A stretch of DNA of 64,000 bases from Frateuria sp. Soil773 (lineage in GTDB: Bacteria; Pseudomonadota; Gammaproteobacteria; Xanthomonadales; Rhodanobacteraceae), in NCBI RefSeq assembly GCF_001428405.1, contig NZ_LMSL01000034.1:101446-165445 (forward strand), in the 5' to 3' direction. Shown piece after piece: positions 36,690-46,470 of this stretch; position 1 is the first letter of the stretch, and every line of letters starts with the position of its first letter. The notes beneath the pieces were generated by a model, which had not been told where the DNA came from, made no database searches, and saw nothing but the letters and a program-made list of their open reading frames with translations. Position numbers and translations under genes: made by a program.

Positions 36690-37955
36690 TCAAGCAGCCT
36701 GCTGCTCCGCATGCGCGAACACCTGGTCCGCCCACTGGGTCGCTTCCAGGTAGATCGCGGCCAGGCGCTGGATGCGCTGCGGCTGCGTCTGCTGGGCGCC
36801 GAGTGTGCCGGCTTCCCAGGCGTAGACCTGTTCGAGCAGTTGCGCGAACGGCCCCTTGTTCTCGACCAGCGCCTCGCGGATCTCGGGCACCAGCGGCAAC
36901 TGGGTGAGCACGAACTCCATCGGCGCGCTCATCAGCGTGTCCAGCAGCGAGAACAGGCCGGCGGTGAACGCCATCTCGCGTTGCTCGCGCGGCAGGCCGT
37001 CGGCGAGCTTCTCGCACATGTGGGCGCGGATCAGGGCGGCGCGCAGCAGCTCCGGCGGGCGGTCGTCCATGCTGCCGAGCGCCATCGTGTAGATCCAGTT
37101 GCGCATGCGGGTGACGCCGAAGAAGATCGCCGCCTGCTGCACCGACTTCAGTTGCCGCGGCAGCGCGAAGTAGGCGGAGTTCACGCAGCTCAGCAGCTTG
37201 TAGCTGAGGATCGCGTCGTTGCGGATGATCTCGCCCAGCTCGACCGGGCCCGGGTTGCCGTCCTGCAGCATACGCATCAGGCGCAGGATGCTCAGCCGGT
37301 TCGCGCTCAGCACCGGCACGTCGACCCGGTCGGGAATCAGCAGGTGGCGGCCCTGGATCGCATGCAGCGGCAGGGCCAGGCAGCGCTGGTAGGTGGCGTG
37401 GTCGTCGACGTGGCCGGCGACCACCCAGATGCCGCGCTCGTGCAGGCTCTCGCTGCGCTCGCGCAACTGCTCGGGCGACAGGGCGCCGGCATCGAGCCGG
37501 ACGAACTGCACGATCTGCAGCAGCGCCTCGAGCGCCGCGCTGTCTTCCGGCGCGGTGGTGCCGGCATCCAGCATCAGCAGCGAACCGCGCTGCGCCATCT
37601 TGCGCAGCAGGTCCATCAGGTCCGCGTCGGTGGCCGCCGCGGGCGGCAGTATCACGCCGAGGCGCGGATGGTGCTGCAGCACGTCGGCATGGCCGAGCAG
37701 CAGCTCGCGCGACAGCGACAGGAAGGTGCGGTTGCCGCGTACCAGCCGGTTGAGCGCGCCGTCGGCGATGGTGGACAGCACGTGCTGCATCAGCATCGCC
37801 TCGTCGCCGGCGCCGCGCTGGAACGCCAGCTCGTAGGCGAACAACTGGCGGTCGGGGTCCAGCATGGGCACGCGCACCACCGGCAGCGACAGGTCGCCGG
37901 TCGGCGGTGCGGGGGAATGGGACGCGGCGCTGGCGGTAACGGCGGTTTCGCTCAT
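36690..37955 (-). CDS. EAL-like / HDOD signalling protein (YuxH type)
   Basis: 421 residues. The first half resembles a degenerate EAL domain (residue pattern FAYELAFQR, then VILPPAAATDADLMDLLRKM) without the full catalytic set. The second half is HDOD (LGEIIRNDAILSYKLLSCVN, RQLKSVQQAAIFFGVTRMRN, MAFTAGLFSLLDTLM). Proteins of this type act in cyclic-di-GMP or stress signalling without degrading the nucleotide. The ATG at 37955 gives the shortest clean start. It borders the flagellar cluster. Confidence 0.9.
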   Translation of the reverse strand: MSETAVTASAASHSPAPPTGDLSLPVVRVPMLDPDRQLFAYELAFQRGAGDEAMLMQHVLSTIADGALNRLVRGNRTFLSLSRELLLGHADVLQHHPRLGVILPPAAATDADLMDLLRKMAQRGSLLMLDAGTTAPEDSAALEALLQIVQFVRLDAGALSPEQLRERSESLHERGIWVVAGHVDDHATYQRCLALPLHAIQGRHLLIPDRVDVPVLSANRLSILRLMRMLQDGNPGPVELGEIIRNDAILSYKLLSCVNSAYFALPRQLKSVQQAAIFFGVTRMRNWIYTMALGSMDDRPPELLRAALIRAHMCEKLADGLPREQREMAFTAGLFSLLDTLMSAPMEFVLTQLPLVPEIREALVENKGPFAQLLEQVYAWEAGTLGAQQTQPQRIQRLAAIYLEATQWADQVFAHAEQQAA

Positions 37956-38037
37956 GGTCTGTCGTCTGCTGGAGCGGCGCGTGGGGGCGCGCCGCGGGTC
38001 GTGATCGCGCCGTGGCACGGCGCCGCCGTTCGGTTCC

Positions 38038-38481
38038 TCAGGCCTGCGCGAGCTGCTGCGAACGGGGGCGCGCGCGCAGCTCGCCGCTCGGTCCGTACAG
38101 TTCGGCGTCGCCGGGCTGGCCGGTCAGCACCGCCAGCGCGCGGCGCACCTGTTCCAGCCGTTGCGCCACCAGGCTGCCGTTGCGCTGGTTGAGCTGGCGG
38201 CAATTGGCCAGGGTCTGCAGCACCTCCTGCCAGCGCGTGGCGAGCAGGGCCGCCGCCGGCAGCGCCTCGCTCAACTGCACCCGCTCGGCGTCGTACTGTT
38301 CCAGTTGCTGCATCAGTTGCTGCTTGTGCGAACCGATCCGGTCCAGCGCGGCGGCGTCGGCGCTGGCCAGCGCATCGCGCTCGGCTTCCAGCACCCGGGC
38401 CAGCTCGTCGGCGGCGCGGCGGATGTCCTCGACCACGGCGGTCAGGGCGGCATCCAGTTCGGTTTGCAACTGGCGGTTCAT
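38038..38481 (-). CDS. flgN: Flagellar chaperone FlgN
   Basis: 147 residues, almost fully helical, with the FlgN pattern (RAADELARVLEAERDALASA, QQLMQQLEQYDAERVQLSEA, RNGSLVAQRLEQVRRALAVL). It keeps FlgK and FlgL export-competent. It overlaps flgM by four bases and is expressed from the sigma-28 promoter upstream of flgM. Confidence 0.93.
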   Translation of the reverse strand: MNRQLQTELDAALTAVVEDIRRAADELARVLEAERDALASADAAALDRIGSHKQQLMQQLEQYDAERVQLSEALPAAALLATRWQEVLQTLANCRQLNQRNGSLVAQRLEQVRRALAVLTGQPGDAELYGPSGELRARPRSQQLAQA

Positions 38482-38813
38482 GCCTTGTCTGCGGACGGCG
38501 TGCCGCCGATCTGGGCGTCCAGCGCCAGCATGCGGTCGGCGATGCGGGCCGGGTCGATCCGGTAGCTGCCGTCGGCGAGCGCCGCGCGGATCTTCTCCAC
38601 CCGCTTGGCGTCGATCGCCGCGGCGTCGCCGGTGCGGGCGGCGTCCTGCAGGGCGCGCGCCGAATCGGTCAGCTTGACGCGGTCGTCGTTCCTGGCCGCC
38701 GTGCCCACGGCAACGTCGCCGCCGGCCGTCGCGCCCTGCGCGGGGCCGCTGGGCTGGCTGCCCGGGGGCTGCGGGAGCTTGGGCATGCCGTTGTTGGAGA
38801 TCGTGGTGTTCAT
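38478..38813 (-). CDS. flgM: Anti-sigma-28 factor FlgM
   Basis: 111 residues. The C-terminal half has the FlgM signature (RVKLTDSARALQDAARTGDA, then KVEKIRAALADGSYRIDPARIADRMLALD-type sequence, cited here in parts: KRVEKIRAALADGSYRIDPA). It binds FliA until it is secreted through the finished hook. A near-perfect sigma-28 promoter stands 40 bases upstream, which gives the usual feedback loop. Confidence 0.95.
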   Translation of the reverse strand: MNTTISNNGMPKLPQPPGSQPSGPAQGATAGGDVAVGTAARNDDRVKLTDSARALQDAARTGDAAAIDAKRVEKIRAALADGSYRIDPARIADRMLALDAQIGGTPSADKA

Positions 38814-38852
38814 CGGTGCATTCTCGATGCGGTATGGATTCCGTCCCGGATG

Positions 38853-38879
38853 GGATCGGCCGGGCGGGCGGAAACTTTA
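38853..38879 (-). promoter_or_regulatory. Sigma-28 (FliA) promoter of flgMN
   Basis: On the minus strand TAAAGTTT-N11-GCCGATCC, against the consensus TAAAGTTT-N11-GCCGATAA. It stands 40 bases before flgM. Confidence 0.92.
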
Positions 38880-38922
38880 GGGTATCTCCTGGCGGCCGGC
38901 GCCGCCGGTGGCGGGCGGCCGT

Positions 38923-39621
38923 TCATGGCAGCGCCACCACCTGGCCGGGGCCGCGCACCAGCGCGTCGACCACCCGGCCGGAACTGCCGTTGCGCACGCG
39001 CAGGCGCGCGCCGTTGTCGCCGCTGCCCAGGGCGGTGCCGTCGGCGCGCACCTGGATGCCGTCCAGCTCGGCGATCAACTGGACGTGGTCGCCCGCGCGC
39101 ACCATCTGCCGGCCGCCGAGCGCGCCGGGCGTCAGCACGCTGCCGGCCGCCAGCGGGCGCGCCAGGGTGCGTTCGGCCACCTGCGCCATGTCCTCGACGT
39201 AGCCGTAGCCGAGCCGGGTGACGTCGCGTTCCTCCGCGTGCACGTCGCCGGCGGCGATGCCGTCGCCGCGGACCAGCGGCCGGCTGGCGACCAGCACCTG
39301 GCGGTACAGCTTCAGCCGCACCGGTACGCGCACCGTCCAGCCGTCGCGGTCGGGGCAGCGCACCAGCACGCTCATGCGCGGCGCCGGGCGGGCGTTGGCG
39401 GGCAGGCTGGCGTCGAGCGGCGCGGCGCAGGCGGTCAATTGCAGGCGGGTGTCGAGCGGTTCGGCGTGGACCTCGAGGCGGCTGCCCGGCTGCGCATAGT
39501 GCTGGCGCAGCCACCGTTCGGCGGCGGCGGAGGCGTCCGCCGCCGAGCCCCGCGCGAAGCCCGGCGCGGCCGCGACGAGCGCGGCCAGCAGCCAGGGGCG
39601 CCAGGGCATGCGCATGCTCAT
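38923..39621 (-). CDS. flgA: Flagellar P-ring assembly chaperone FlgA
   Basis: 232 residues. Signal peptide ([15 protein letters not shown]). SAF domain with [20 protein letters not shown] and [19 protein letters not shown]. It prevents misfolding of FlgI in the periplasm. The ATG at 39621 overlaps the stop of the upstream soluble chemoreceptor gene, so translation is coupled to that gene. Confidence 0.93.
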   Translation of the reverse strand: MSMRMPWRPWLLAALVAAAPGFARGSAADASAAAERWLRQHYAQPGSRLEVHAEPLDTRLQLTACAAPLDASLPANARPAPRMSVLVRCPDRDGWTVRVPVRLKLYRQVLVASRPLVRGDGIAAGDVHAEERDVTRLGYGYVEDMAQVAERTLARPLAAGSVLTPGALGGRQMVRAGDHVQLIAELDGIQVRADGTALGSGDNGARLRVRNGSSGRVVDALVRGPGQVVALP

Positions 39622-40913
39622 GCGTCCGCCAGCAGGGCGGCAAGCTGTTTCACCAGCGCCTCGCGCTCGCTTTCGAGCTGCCGCGATACCTGCGCCGCCT
39701 GTTCCAACTGGCCTTCGCAGAGCAGGCCGACGAAGGCCGCGCTGTGCGCGGCGAGCCGCGTGCCGGCCTCGCGCATGGCGCCGGCGGCATCGCCGTGGTG
39801 CTGTGCGGCGAGGCGGTCCACGCTGCGGCCGAGGGTGCCGGTGTCGAACCAGCGCCGGTCCAGCGCGGAGGGCTCCTGCAAGGCCAGTTCGGTCGCCTGG
39901 CGGATGCCCTGCGCGGATTCGCGCACGGCGAGGCTGAGGCTGGCGCGGTCGCCGTCGCTGTCGTGTTCCAGCCAGCCGAGCGCGAGGTGGTGCGCGAGCA
40001 GGGCGGCGCGGCTGAGCGCCTCGGCCTGCCGGCGCGCCTCGGTGCCCCGACGCTGCAACGCGCCGAGCGCGGCCTGGGCGGCGGTGGCGCGCGCGTGCTG
40101 GGCGTCCTGGCTGCGCTGCAGCGCGGCGATGCGCTCGGTGGCCAGGTACAGCGCGGCCTCGCCGTCGCGCTGCGCGGCCTCGGCCTGGCCGACGCCGGCC
40201 TGGGCGCGTTCCAGGCGCTGCATGCCCTGCTGCACGTCGCCGTCGAGCTGCAGCGAGAAATCGCCGATCGAGCCGGTGACGCTCTCGATCTCGGCGGTGG
40301 TCTGGGTGGTGCGTTCGGCCAACTGCTTCACTTCGTCGGCGACCACCGCGAAGCCGCGCCCCGCCTCGCCGGCGCGCGCCGCCTCGATCGCCGCGTTCAG
40401 CGCGACCAGGTTGGTCTGGTGGGCGATTTCCTGCACCACGCCGGTGAGCTTGCGGATCTGCGCCACCTGCTCGGCCAGCCTGGCCTGGTTGCGGTTCATC
40501 GCCGACAGCGCGCTGCGCAGCAGGCGCAGCTGGCCGTCCAGTTCGCCGACGCCGCTGGCGTGGCCGGCCTGGGCGGCATTGCTCAATGCGGCGGCGACCT
40601 GGGCCAGGGCCGTCGAGATCCCGGCGCTGCCGTCCGTCAAGCGACCGACGCCATCGCGGCTTTCCTGCGCGGACTTGTCCAGCGCGGCCTGCTCGCGCGC
40701 GAGCTGCTGGGCGGCCGCGAGCACCAGCGCCTGCTGCTCCAGCGCCTGCGGCGCGACGGCGGCCGGCGCGCGCGCGGCGAGACGGGACAGCAGCGGCGCC
40801 AGTGCCTGCGCCAGCCGGGGATGGCGCTGCGACAGTTGGGCGAGCCGCGGCCCGTCGCCCGCCGCGGCGGCGTCGGCGAAGGCGGCCAGGTGCTGGCTCC
40901 GGATCAGGCTCAT
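39618..40913 (-). CDS. Soluble methyl-accepting chemotaxis protein
   Basis: 431 residues without any transmembrane segment. The signalling hairpin is intact ([20 protein letters not shown] and [20 protein letters not shown] and [19 protein letters not shown]). The N-terminal 130 residues are helical with no known sensor domain, and a long helical C-terminal region follows. It is cytoplasmic, probably linked to CheV encoded just across the divergent gap. A sigma-54 site stands 68 bases upstream, so it is made with the hook-basal-body class. Confidence 0.93.
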   Translation of the reverse strand: MSLIRSQHLAAFADAAAAGDGPRLAQLSQRHPRLAQALAPLLSRLAARAPAAVAPQALEQQALVLAAAQQLAREQAALDKSAQESRDGVGRLTDGSAGISTALAQVAAALSNAAQAGHASGVGELDGQLRLLRSALSAMNRNQARLAEQVAQIRKLTGVVQEIAHQTNLVALNAAIEAARAGEAGRGFAVVADEVKQLAERTTQTTAEIESVTGSIGDFSLQLDGDVQQGMQRLERAQAGVGQAEAAQRDGEAALYLATERIAALQRSQDAQHARATAAQAALGALQRRGTEARRQAEALSRAALLAHHLALGWLEHDSDGDRASLSLAVRESAQGIRQATELALQEPSALDRRWFDTGTLGRSVDRLAAQHHGDAAGAMREAGTRLAAHSAAFVGLLCEGQLEQAAQVSRQLESEREALVKQLAALLADA

Positions 40914-40980
40914 GGGCGGCGGGTTCCTTGCGGCACGGTTCGATGTCCCGGGATCGGCAGTGGCGGGCGGAACTTGAGAA

Positions 40981-40995
40981 GCAAGCCACGTGCCA
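40981..40995 (-). promoter_or_regulatory. Sigma-54 promoter of the chemoreceptor-flgA unit
   Basis: On the minus strand TGGCAC-N5-TTGC, followed by T, the full -24/-12 consensus. It points to the gene at 40913. Confidence 0.88.
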
Positions 40996-41076
40996 TGCGC
41001 GCGGCACGGGCTCAAGCGGGCCGCGATCCGGCCGATATGCCTTGCGGCCCGGACGGCGGGCGTCGAGGAAGCAACG

Positions 41077-42003
41077 ATGAGCGGCCCGCTGCTGGACAAC
41101 GTGGAGCGCCAGACCCGCCTGGCCGGGCACAACCGGATCGCGCTGCTGCTGTTCCGGCTCGGCGACGCGCAGTTGTTCGGCATCAACGTGTTCAAGGTGC
41201 GCGAGGTGTTGCGCCGGCCGCCATTGGAACGCATGCCGGGCGCGCACGCGCTGATCGCCGGCAGTTGCGACTACCGCGGGCAGACCATCCCGGTGATCGA
41301 CCTGGCCGGCGCGCTCGGCTATCCGCCGCTGCGCGACGATCCGGCGGCGCACCTGATGGTCACCGAGTTCAGCCGCACCGTGCAGGGCTTCCTGGTCGCC
41401 GACCTGCAGCGCATGGCGCATTGCGACGGCGAGGCGATGACCGCGCCGGACGCCGCGCTCGGCTTCGGCGCGCGGGTCAACGCGATCACCCGCGTGGACG
41501 GTAGCCTGGTCGCGGTGATCGACGTGGAGCAGGTGCTGGCAGGCCTCGACGCCGCGCCGCAGGCGCTTTCCGCGCAGATGCTGCGCGTCGCCGGCGCGCA
41601 CCGGCTGCATCCGCGCCGCGTGCTGGTGGTGGACGATTCGGTGATCGCGCGGCACCGGCTGGTGAGCCTGTTCAAGCAGATGGACATCGAATGCGTGCTG
41701 GCACAGGACGGCCGCGAAGCACTGCAGCGCCTGCACGAGCTGGCCGACGCGCCGGCCGGCGAAGGCGTGAACCTGGTGGTGTCCGACATCGAGATGCCGC
41801 AGATGGACGGCTACGCGCTGACCCGCGCGGTCCGCGAGACGCCCGCGCTGCGCCGGCTCAAGGTGGTGCTGCACAGCTCGCTCAGCGGCATCTTCAACGA
41901 GGCGATGGTGAAGGAAGTCGGCGCCGACCGCTTCGTCGCCAAGTTCCAGCCGGACGTGCTGGCGCAGGCGGTGATCGAGTTGCTGCCGGAGCCGGCGGGG
42001 TGA
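41077..42003 (+). CDS. cheV: Chemotaxis coupling protein CheV
   Basis: 308 residues. CheW domain ([39 protein letters not shown]) followed by a receiver domain ([14 protein letters not shown], then [13 protein letters not shown] with the phosphorylation Asp, and [10 protein letters not shown]). It links receptors to CheA and acts as a phosphate sink. It is divergent from the soluble chemoreceptor, and a repeat array separates it from flgB. Confidence 0.95.
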   Translation: MSGPLLDNVERQTRLAGHNRIALLLFRLGDAQLFGINVFKVREVLRRPPLERMPGAHALIAGSCDYRGQTIPVIDLAGALGYPPLRDDPAAHLMVTEFSRTVQGFLVADLQRMAHCDGEAMTAPDAALGFGARVNAITRVDGSLVAVIDVEQVLAGLDAAPQALSAQMLRVAGAHRLHPRRVLVVDDSVIARHRLVSLFKQMDIECVLAQDGREALQRLHELADAPAGEGVNLVVSDIEMPQMDGYALTRAVRETPALRRLKVVLHSSLSGIFNEAMVKEVGADRFVAKFQPDVLAQAVIELLPEPAG

Positions 42004-42012
42004 CCCGCGCTA

Positions 42013-42533
42013 GTCATCCCGGCGAACCCCGAAAAGGGGGCAAGAGCCGGGATCCAGTGGCTTTGGGCCTCCCAGACAACCAAGGCACTGGATTCCAGCG
42101 TCCGCTGGAATGACGGGTGTTGAGGGATTCGGGAAACCGGAGGGCCCGGCCTTTGTCCGTCATCCCGGCGAACCCCGAAAAGGGGGCAAGAGCCGGGATC
42201 CAGTGGCTTCGGGCCGCCAAGACAATCAAGACGCTGGATTCCAACGTTCGCTGGAATGACGGGTGTTGGGGGATTCGGGAAACCGAATGGCCGGCCTTTG
42301 TTCGTCATCCCGGCGAAAGCCGGGATCCAGTGGCTTTGGGCCTTCCAGACAGCCAAGGCCCTGGATTCCAGCGTTCGCTGGAATGACGGGTGTTGGGAGA
42401 CTCGGGATCTTGGACGGCTCAGCCTTTGTTCGTCATCCCGGCGAACCCCGAAAAGGGGGCAAGAGCCGGGATCCAGCGGCTTTAGACTTCCCAGGTAGCC
42501 AAGGCCCTGGATTCCAGCTTCCGCCGGAATGAG
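42013..42533. repeat. Tandem array of mosaic inverted repeats (array 2)
   Basis: Four units (42013-42112, 42159-42260, 42302-42387, 42432-42533) built as GTCATCCCGGCG...CCGGGATCCAG, then CTGGATTCCAGC..CGCTGGAATGA. Three carry an insert AACCCCGAAAAGGGGGCAAG inside the first hairpin; the 42302 copy has the short form. Spacers share GGGTGTTG and a GGATTCGGG-like segment. Confidence 0.92.
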
Positions 42534-42760
42534 GGGTATTCGAGGGGCTTCGGGGTCTTGGGCGGTTTGGCGCTTGCCCGTTTTTCAAAGCGCCACCGGA
42601 ACGACGAAGCGCCGCGTCAGAAATCCGTCTTTGCCGCCGCGACAACCGCGACGCTCCGCCCCCGCGATGGCGCAAACCGAGTCCCCGCAAGCCTTCGCAG
42701 GCCATGGCATGCAATTTGCTCGAAGCCCCGTGCGGATGTTCCGGCCGCGCGGAGGCAAGC
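42534..42760. other. Upstream region of the flgB operon
   Basis: About 225 bases between array 2 and flgB with no supported gene. It carries the sigma-54 promoter described separately and would also hold any FleQ-binding sites, which I cannot identify by eye. Confidence 0.5.
42705..42719 (+). promoter_or_regulatory. Sigma-54 promoter of the flgB operon
   Basis: TGGCAT-N5-TTGC followed by T, a good -24/-12 match, 42 bases before the flgB start. Confidence 0.85.
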
Positions 42761-43159
42761 ATGAGCCAATCCATCGACAACCTGTTCGGCATGCACACCG
42801 GCGCGCTGGCGCTGTGGCAGCGGCGTACCGAGGTGCTGGCGGGCAACCTGGCCAACGCCGACACGCCCGGCTACCTCGCGCGCGACGTGGATTTCCGCGC
42901 GGCGCTGGCCGCGGCCGGCGACGACGCCCGGCTGCGCCTGAGCGCGCCGACGCCGGGGCAGATCGACACCGCGGCGCAGGCCGCGGACACGCTGGCCTAC
43001 CGCGTGCCGACCCAGCCGAGCATGGACGGCAACACCGTGGACGCGCAGCAGGAGCAGGCCAGCTTCGCCGCCAACGGCGTGCACTACCAAGCCAGCCTGG
43101 CCTTCATCACCGCGCAGGTGCGCATGCTGCGCACCGCCATCACCGGAGGCCAGGGCTGA
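42761..43159 (+). CDS. flgB: Flagellar proximal rod protein FlgB
   Basis: 132 residues. The N-terminus (ALALWQRRTEVLAGNLANAD, then TPGYLARDVDF) is the FlgB signature. The C-terminus is helical (FITAQVRMLRTAITGGQ). It begins the rod. The ATG at 42761 follows GGAGG by five bases. Its stop shares bases with the flgC start (TGATG). Confidence 0.97.
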   Translation: MSQSIDNLFGMHTGALALWQRRTEVLAGNLANADTPGYLARDVDFRAALAAAGDDARLRLSAPTPGQIDTAAQAADTLAYRVPTQPSMDGNTVDAQQEQASFAANGVHYQASLAFITAQVRMLRTAITGGQG

Positions 43160-43581
43160 TGTCGCTGTTCAACGTATTCAACGTCGCCGGCTCCGGCATG
43201 GCGGCGCAATCGACCCGGCTCAACACGGTCGCCAGCAACCTGGCCAATGCCGACAGCGTGTCCGCCACGCCGGAGGGCGCCTACCGCGCGCGCGAACCGC
43301 TGTTCGCCACGGTGCGGCGCAGCCTGGACGGCAAGGCGCCCGACGCCGGCAGCGACGGCGTGCGGGTGCTCGGCATCGCCGAGAGCCAGGCGGCCATTCC
43401 CAGCCGCTACGAGCCGGGCAACCCGCTGGCCGACGCGGACGGCAACGTCTACGCCAGCAACGTCAACCCGGTGGACGAACTGGTCAACATGATCTCCGCC
43501 TCGCGCTCGTACCAGAACAACGTCGAGGTGATGAATTCGACGCGCCAGCTCATGCAGAAGACGCTGGACCTGGGCAAGTGA
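43159..43581 (+). CDS. flgC: Flagellar proximal rod protein FlgC
   Basis: 140 residues. Starts SLFNVFNVAGSGMAAQSTRL and carries the rod signature NTVASNLANADS; the C-terminus SASRSYQNNVEVMNSTRQLM is typical. Rod protein, exported by the flagellar type III apparatus. Coupled to flgB. Confidence 0.97.
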   Translation: MSLFNVFNVAGSGMAAQSTRLNTVASNLANADSVSATPEGAYRAREPLFATVRRSLDGKAPDAGSDGVRVLGIAESQAAIPSRYEPGNPLADADGNVYASNVNPVDELVNMISASRSYQNNVEVMNSTRQLMQKTLDLGK

Positions 43582-43606
43582 CGCGGGCGCGGACGAGGAG
43601 GGCGGC

Positions 43607-44254
43607 ATGAGCGACATCGCGATCGGACCGAATGCCAACGCTGCCGCGCAGGCGGCCGGCGCGGGCAAGGAGAAGACGCTGAAGCAGGCGGACTTCCTGA
43701 GCCTGCTGATCCAGCAGATGCGCAACCAGGACCCGACCCAGCCGATGGATTCGTCGCAGATGGTCAGCCAGCTCGCGCAGATCAGCCAGGTCTCGGCGAC
43801 GCAGGCGCTGCAAAGCTCGTTCGACGCGCTGAGCCAGTCCATGCAGGGCAACCAGTTGCTGCAGGCCAGCGGGATGGTCGGGCGCAGCGTGGTCGTGCCG
43901 TCCGCGGCCGGCAAGCTGCAGGGCGGCAGCCTGGACGGCGCGGTCAACGTGCCCGACGGCGGCGGCAGCACCTTCGTGCAGGTCACCGACCGCGACGGCA
44001 ACGTGCTGCGCACGATCGACCTGGGCATGCAGGAAGCCGGGCTGGCGACGTTCCACTGGGACGGCACCGGCAGCGACGGCCAGCCGCTGCCGCCGGGCAC
44101 CTACGGCCTGAAGGCGCAGTGCGGCAACACCGCCATCGCCACCTATGTCAGCGGCAAGGTCACCGGCGTGGGCATGACCGGCGCCGACGGCGCCTACCTC
44201 GACGTATCCGGCTTCGGCGGCGTGCTGCTGAGCCAGGTCGCGCAGATCAACTGA
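43607..44254 (+). CDS. flgD: Flagellar hook scaffolding protein FlgD
   Basis: 215 residues. The N-terminal capping region reads LKQADFLSLLIQQMRNQDPT, then QPMDSSQMVSQLAQIS, typical of FlgD. The middle and C-terminal beta domains follow (FHWDGTGSDGQPLPPGTYGL). It caps the growing hook. It lies 25 bases after flgC in the same operon. Confidence 0.97.
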   Translation: MSDIAIGPNANAAAQAAGAGKEKTLKQADFLSLLIQQMRNQDPTQPMDSSQMVSQLAQISQVSATQALQSSFDALSQSMQGNQLLQASGMVGRSVVVPSAAGKLQGGSLDGAVNVPDGGGSTFVQVTDRDGNVLRTIDLGMQEAGLATFHWDGTGSDGQPLPPGTYGLKAQCGNTAIATYVSGKVTGVGMTGADGAYLDVSGFGGVLLSQVAQIN

Positions 44255-44288
44255 CCGGTCCCACCGGACCCAAAGAGGAACCATCACG

Positions 44289-45509
44289 ATGGCTTTCAAT
44301 ATCGCATTGAGCGGCCTGAACGCAGCCTCCTCGGACCTCGAGGTGACCGCGAACAACATCGCCAACACCGCCACCACCGGCTACAAGGGATCGCGCGCCG
44401 AGTTCGCCGAGCTGTACAACGCCGCCGGCCGCAACCTCAGCGCCACCCAGGTCGGCAGCGGCGTGCGCCTGACCAACGTGGCGCAGCAGTTCGGCGCGGG
44501 CAGCGTGGAGAACACCGGCAACGCGCTGGACTTCGCGATCAGCGGCAACGGCTTCTTCACCCTGCGCGACGGCCAGGGCTACTCGTACACCCGCGCCGGC
44601 GCGTTCCGCCAGGACAACCAGGGCTTCGTGACCAACGCCAGCGGCCAGCACCTGCAGGTGTTCCCGCCCAACAGCAACGGCACCTTCGACACCAGCACGC
44701 TGCGCGACCTGCAGATGGTCACCTCGCAGAACGCGGCCAAGGCCACCGGCAAGGTGCAGATGTCGTTGAACCTGCCGTCCGACGCCGCCGCGCCGGCCGG
44801 GGCGTTCGATCCCACCGACGCGCTCAGCTACAACCAGGCCACGCCGTTCACCGCCTACGACTCGCTCGGCGCCACGCATACCGGCACGGTGTACTTCGTC
44901 AGGGGGGCCGCGGCGAACAGTTGGAACGCGTACATGTACGTGGACGGCGTCGCGGCCGGCGCGCCGCAGGCGCTGTCGTTCACCAGCAGCGGCGCGCTGG
45001 CGGCGCCCGCCGACGGCAAGCTGGCGTTCCCGACGCTGTCGGTGAGCCCAGGCGCCGAGCCGATGACGCTCACCATCGACGTGTCCAAGGCCACCCAGTT
45101 CGGCAACGACTACGCGCCCGGCACGATCACCCAGGACGGCTACCCGACCGGCACGCTGTCCAGCGTGGACGTCTCCGCCGACGGCGTGGTGCAGGCGAAG
45201 TTCTCCAACGGCCAGTCGGTCGCGCTGGGCCAGCTCGCGCTGGCCAACTTCAGCAACCTGCAGGGCCTGCGCCAGCTCGACAACACCAACTGGGCGGCCT
45301 CGTACGACTCCGGCACGGCGGTGATGGGCGTGGCCGGCAGCGGCACCTACGGCAACGTGCAGTCCGGTGCGCTGGAGGCTTCCAACACCTCCGACCTCAC
45401 CGCGCAACTGGTGAACATGATCAAGGCGCAGCGCAACTACCAGGCGAATGCGCAGGTGATTTCCACCGACGACAAGCTGACCCAGACGATCATCAATCTG
45501 GGCAATTGA
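44289..45509 (+). CDS. flgE: Flagellar hook protein FlgE
   Basis: 406 residues. Starts MAFNIALSGLNAASSDLEVT and carries NNIANTATTGYKGSRAEFAE, the rod-hook signature. The C-terminus (VNMIKAQRNYQANAQVISTD) closes with the hook helix. The main hook subunit. A repeat unit separates it from flgF. Confidence 0.97.
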   Translation: MAFNIALSGLNAASSDLEVTANNIANTATTGYKGSRAEFAELYNAAGRNLSATQVGSGVRLTNVAQQFGAGSVENTGNALDFAISGNGFFTLRDGQGYSYTRAGAFRQDNQGFVTNASGQHLQVFPPNSNGTFDTSTLRDLQMVTSQNAAKATGKVQMSLNLPSDAAAPAGAFDPTDALSYNQATPFTAYDSLGATHTGTVYFVRGAAANSWNAYMYVDGVAAGAPQALSFTSSGALAAPADGKLAFPTLSVSPGAEPMTLTIDVSKATQFGNDYAPGTITQDGYPTGTLSSVDVSADGVVQAKFSNGQSVALGQLALANFSNLQGLRQLDNTNWAASYDSGTAVMGVAGSGTYGNVQSGALEASNTSDLTAQLVNMIKAQRNYQANAQVISTDDKLTQTIINLGN

Positions 45510-45534
45510 TTTGGCATAGGCGTGGATTGAAGGC

Positions 45535-45630
45535 GCTGGATTCCGGCTTTCGCTGGAATGACGGCTCGGAAGCCCCCGCCCCCGTCATCCCGGCGAACCC
45601 CGAAAAGGGGGCAAGAGCCGGGATCCAGTG
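45535..45630. repeat. Mosaic inverted repeat between flgE and flgF (array 3)
   Basis: GGCGCTGGATTCCGGC..CGCTGGAATGACGG is followed after 25 bases by GTCATCCCGGCG with the AACCCCGAAAAGGGGGCAAG insert and GAGCCGGGATCCAG. It is the same family as array 2, placed inside an operon. Confidence 0.9.
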
Positions 45631-45697
45631 ACTGGCATCGGGCAACACGAAGCCACCCGGCAAGACCGGACGGCAGACAGACGAAACGAGGCAAGCC

Positions 45698-46438
45698 GTG
45701 GACAGATCGCTCTACGTAGCCATGACCGGCGCGACCCAGATGATGCGGGCGCAGACGGAAGTGGCGCACAACCTGGCCAATGCCGACACGGTCGGCTTCA
45801 AGGCGCAGTTGTCGGCGTTCCAGGCGCTGCCGGTGCTGGGCCCGGGCCTGCCCACGCGGATCAACGGCGTGGCGCACGGCGAAGGGCTCGACCTGAGCGC
45901 GGGCGGCCAGATCGACACCGGCCGCGAACTCGACGTGGCGGTGCAGGGCAACGGCTGGCTGGCGGTGCAGACCGCCGATGGCGGCGAGGCGTACACGCGC
46001 GCCGGCAGCCTGCAGCTCACCGCCGACGGCCTGCTCACCGACCAGCGCGGCAACCTGGTGCTCGGCGACGGCGGCCCGATCAGCGTGCCGCAAAGCTCGC
46101 GGCTGAACATCGGCGCCGACGGCACGGTGTCGGTGGTGCCGATGGGCCAGAGCCCGGACACCATCGCCGCGGTCGGCCGCCTCAAGCTGGTGAACCCGCC
46201 GGCCGACCGGCTCGCGCAGGGCGGCGACGGGCTCATGCACCTGGCCGGCGGCGGCATCGCCGAGGCCGATCCCGGGGTGACGCTGCAATCGGGCGTGCTG
46301 GAGTCCAGCAACGTCAACCCGTCGCAGATGCTGGTGGAGATGATCCAGCTTTCGCGCCAGTACGAGCTGCAGGTGAAGGCGATCAGGAGTGCCGACGACA
46401 ACGCGCAGTCGGCCTCGCGCCTGCTGCAGGTCGGCTGA
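45698..46438 (+). CDS. flgF: Flagellar rod protein FlgF
   Basis: 246 residues. Starts [20 protein letters not shown] and carries [20 protein letters not shown]; the C-terminus ([20 protein letters not shown]) is standard. Proximal rod subunit, 32 bases before flgG. Confidence 0.97.
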   Translation: MDRSLYVAMTGATQMMRAQTEVAHNLANADTVGFKAQLSAFQALPVLGPGLPTRINGVAHGEGLDLSAGGQIDTGRELDVAVQGNGWLAVQTADGGEAYTRAGSLQLTADGLLTDQRGNLVLGDGGPISVPQSSRLNIGADGTVSVVPMGQSPDTIAAVGRLKLVNPPADRLAQGGDGLMHLAGGGIAEADPGVTLQSGVLESSNVNPSQMLVEMIQLSRQYELQVKAIRSADDNAQSASRLLQVG

Positions 46439-46470
46439 CCATCATTCGGACGTCCAGACGGAGACGGCAC

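Noticed and set aside
45640..45665. Sigma-54-like TGGCAT before flgF
   Set aside because: There is no TTGC at the right spacing, so the -12 element is missing.
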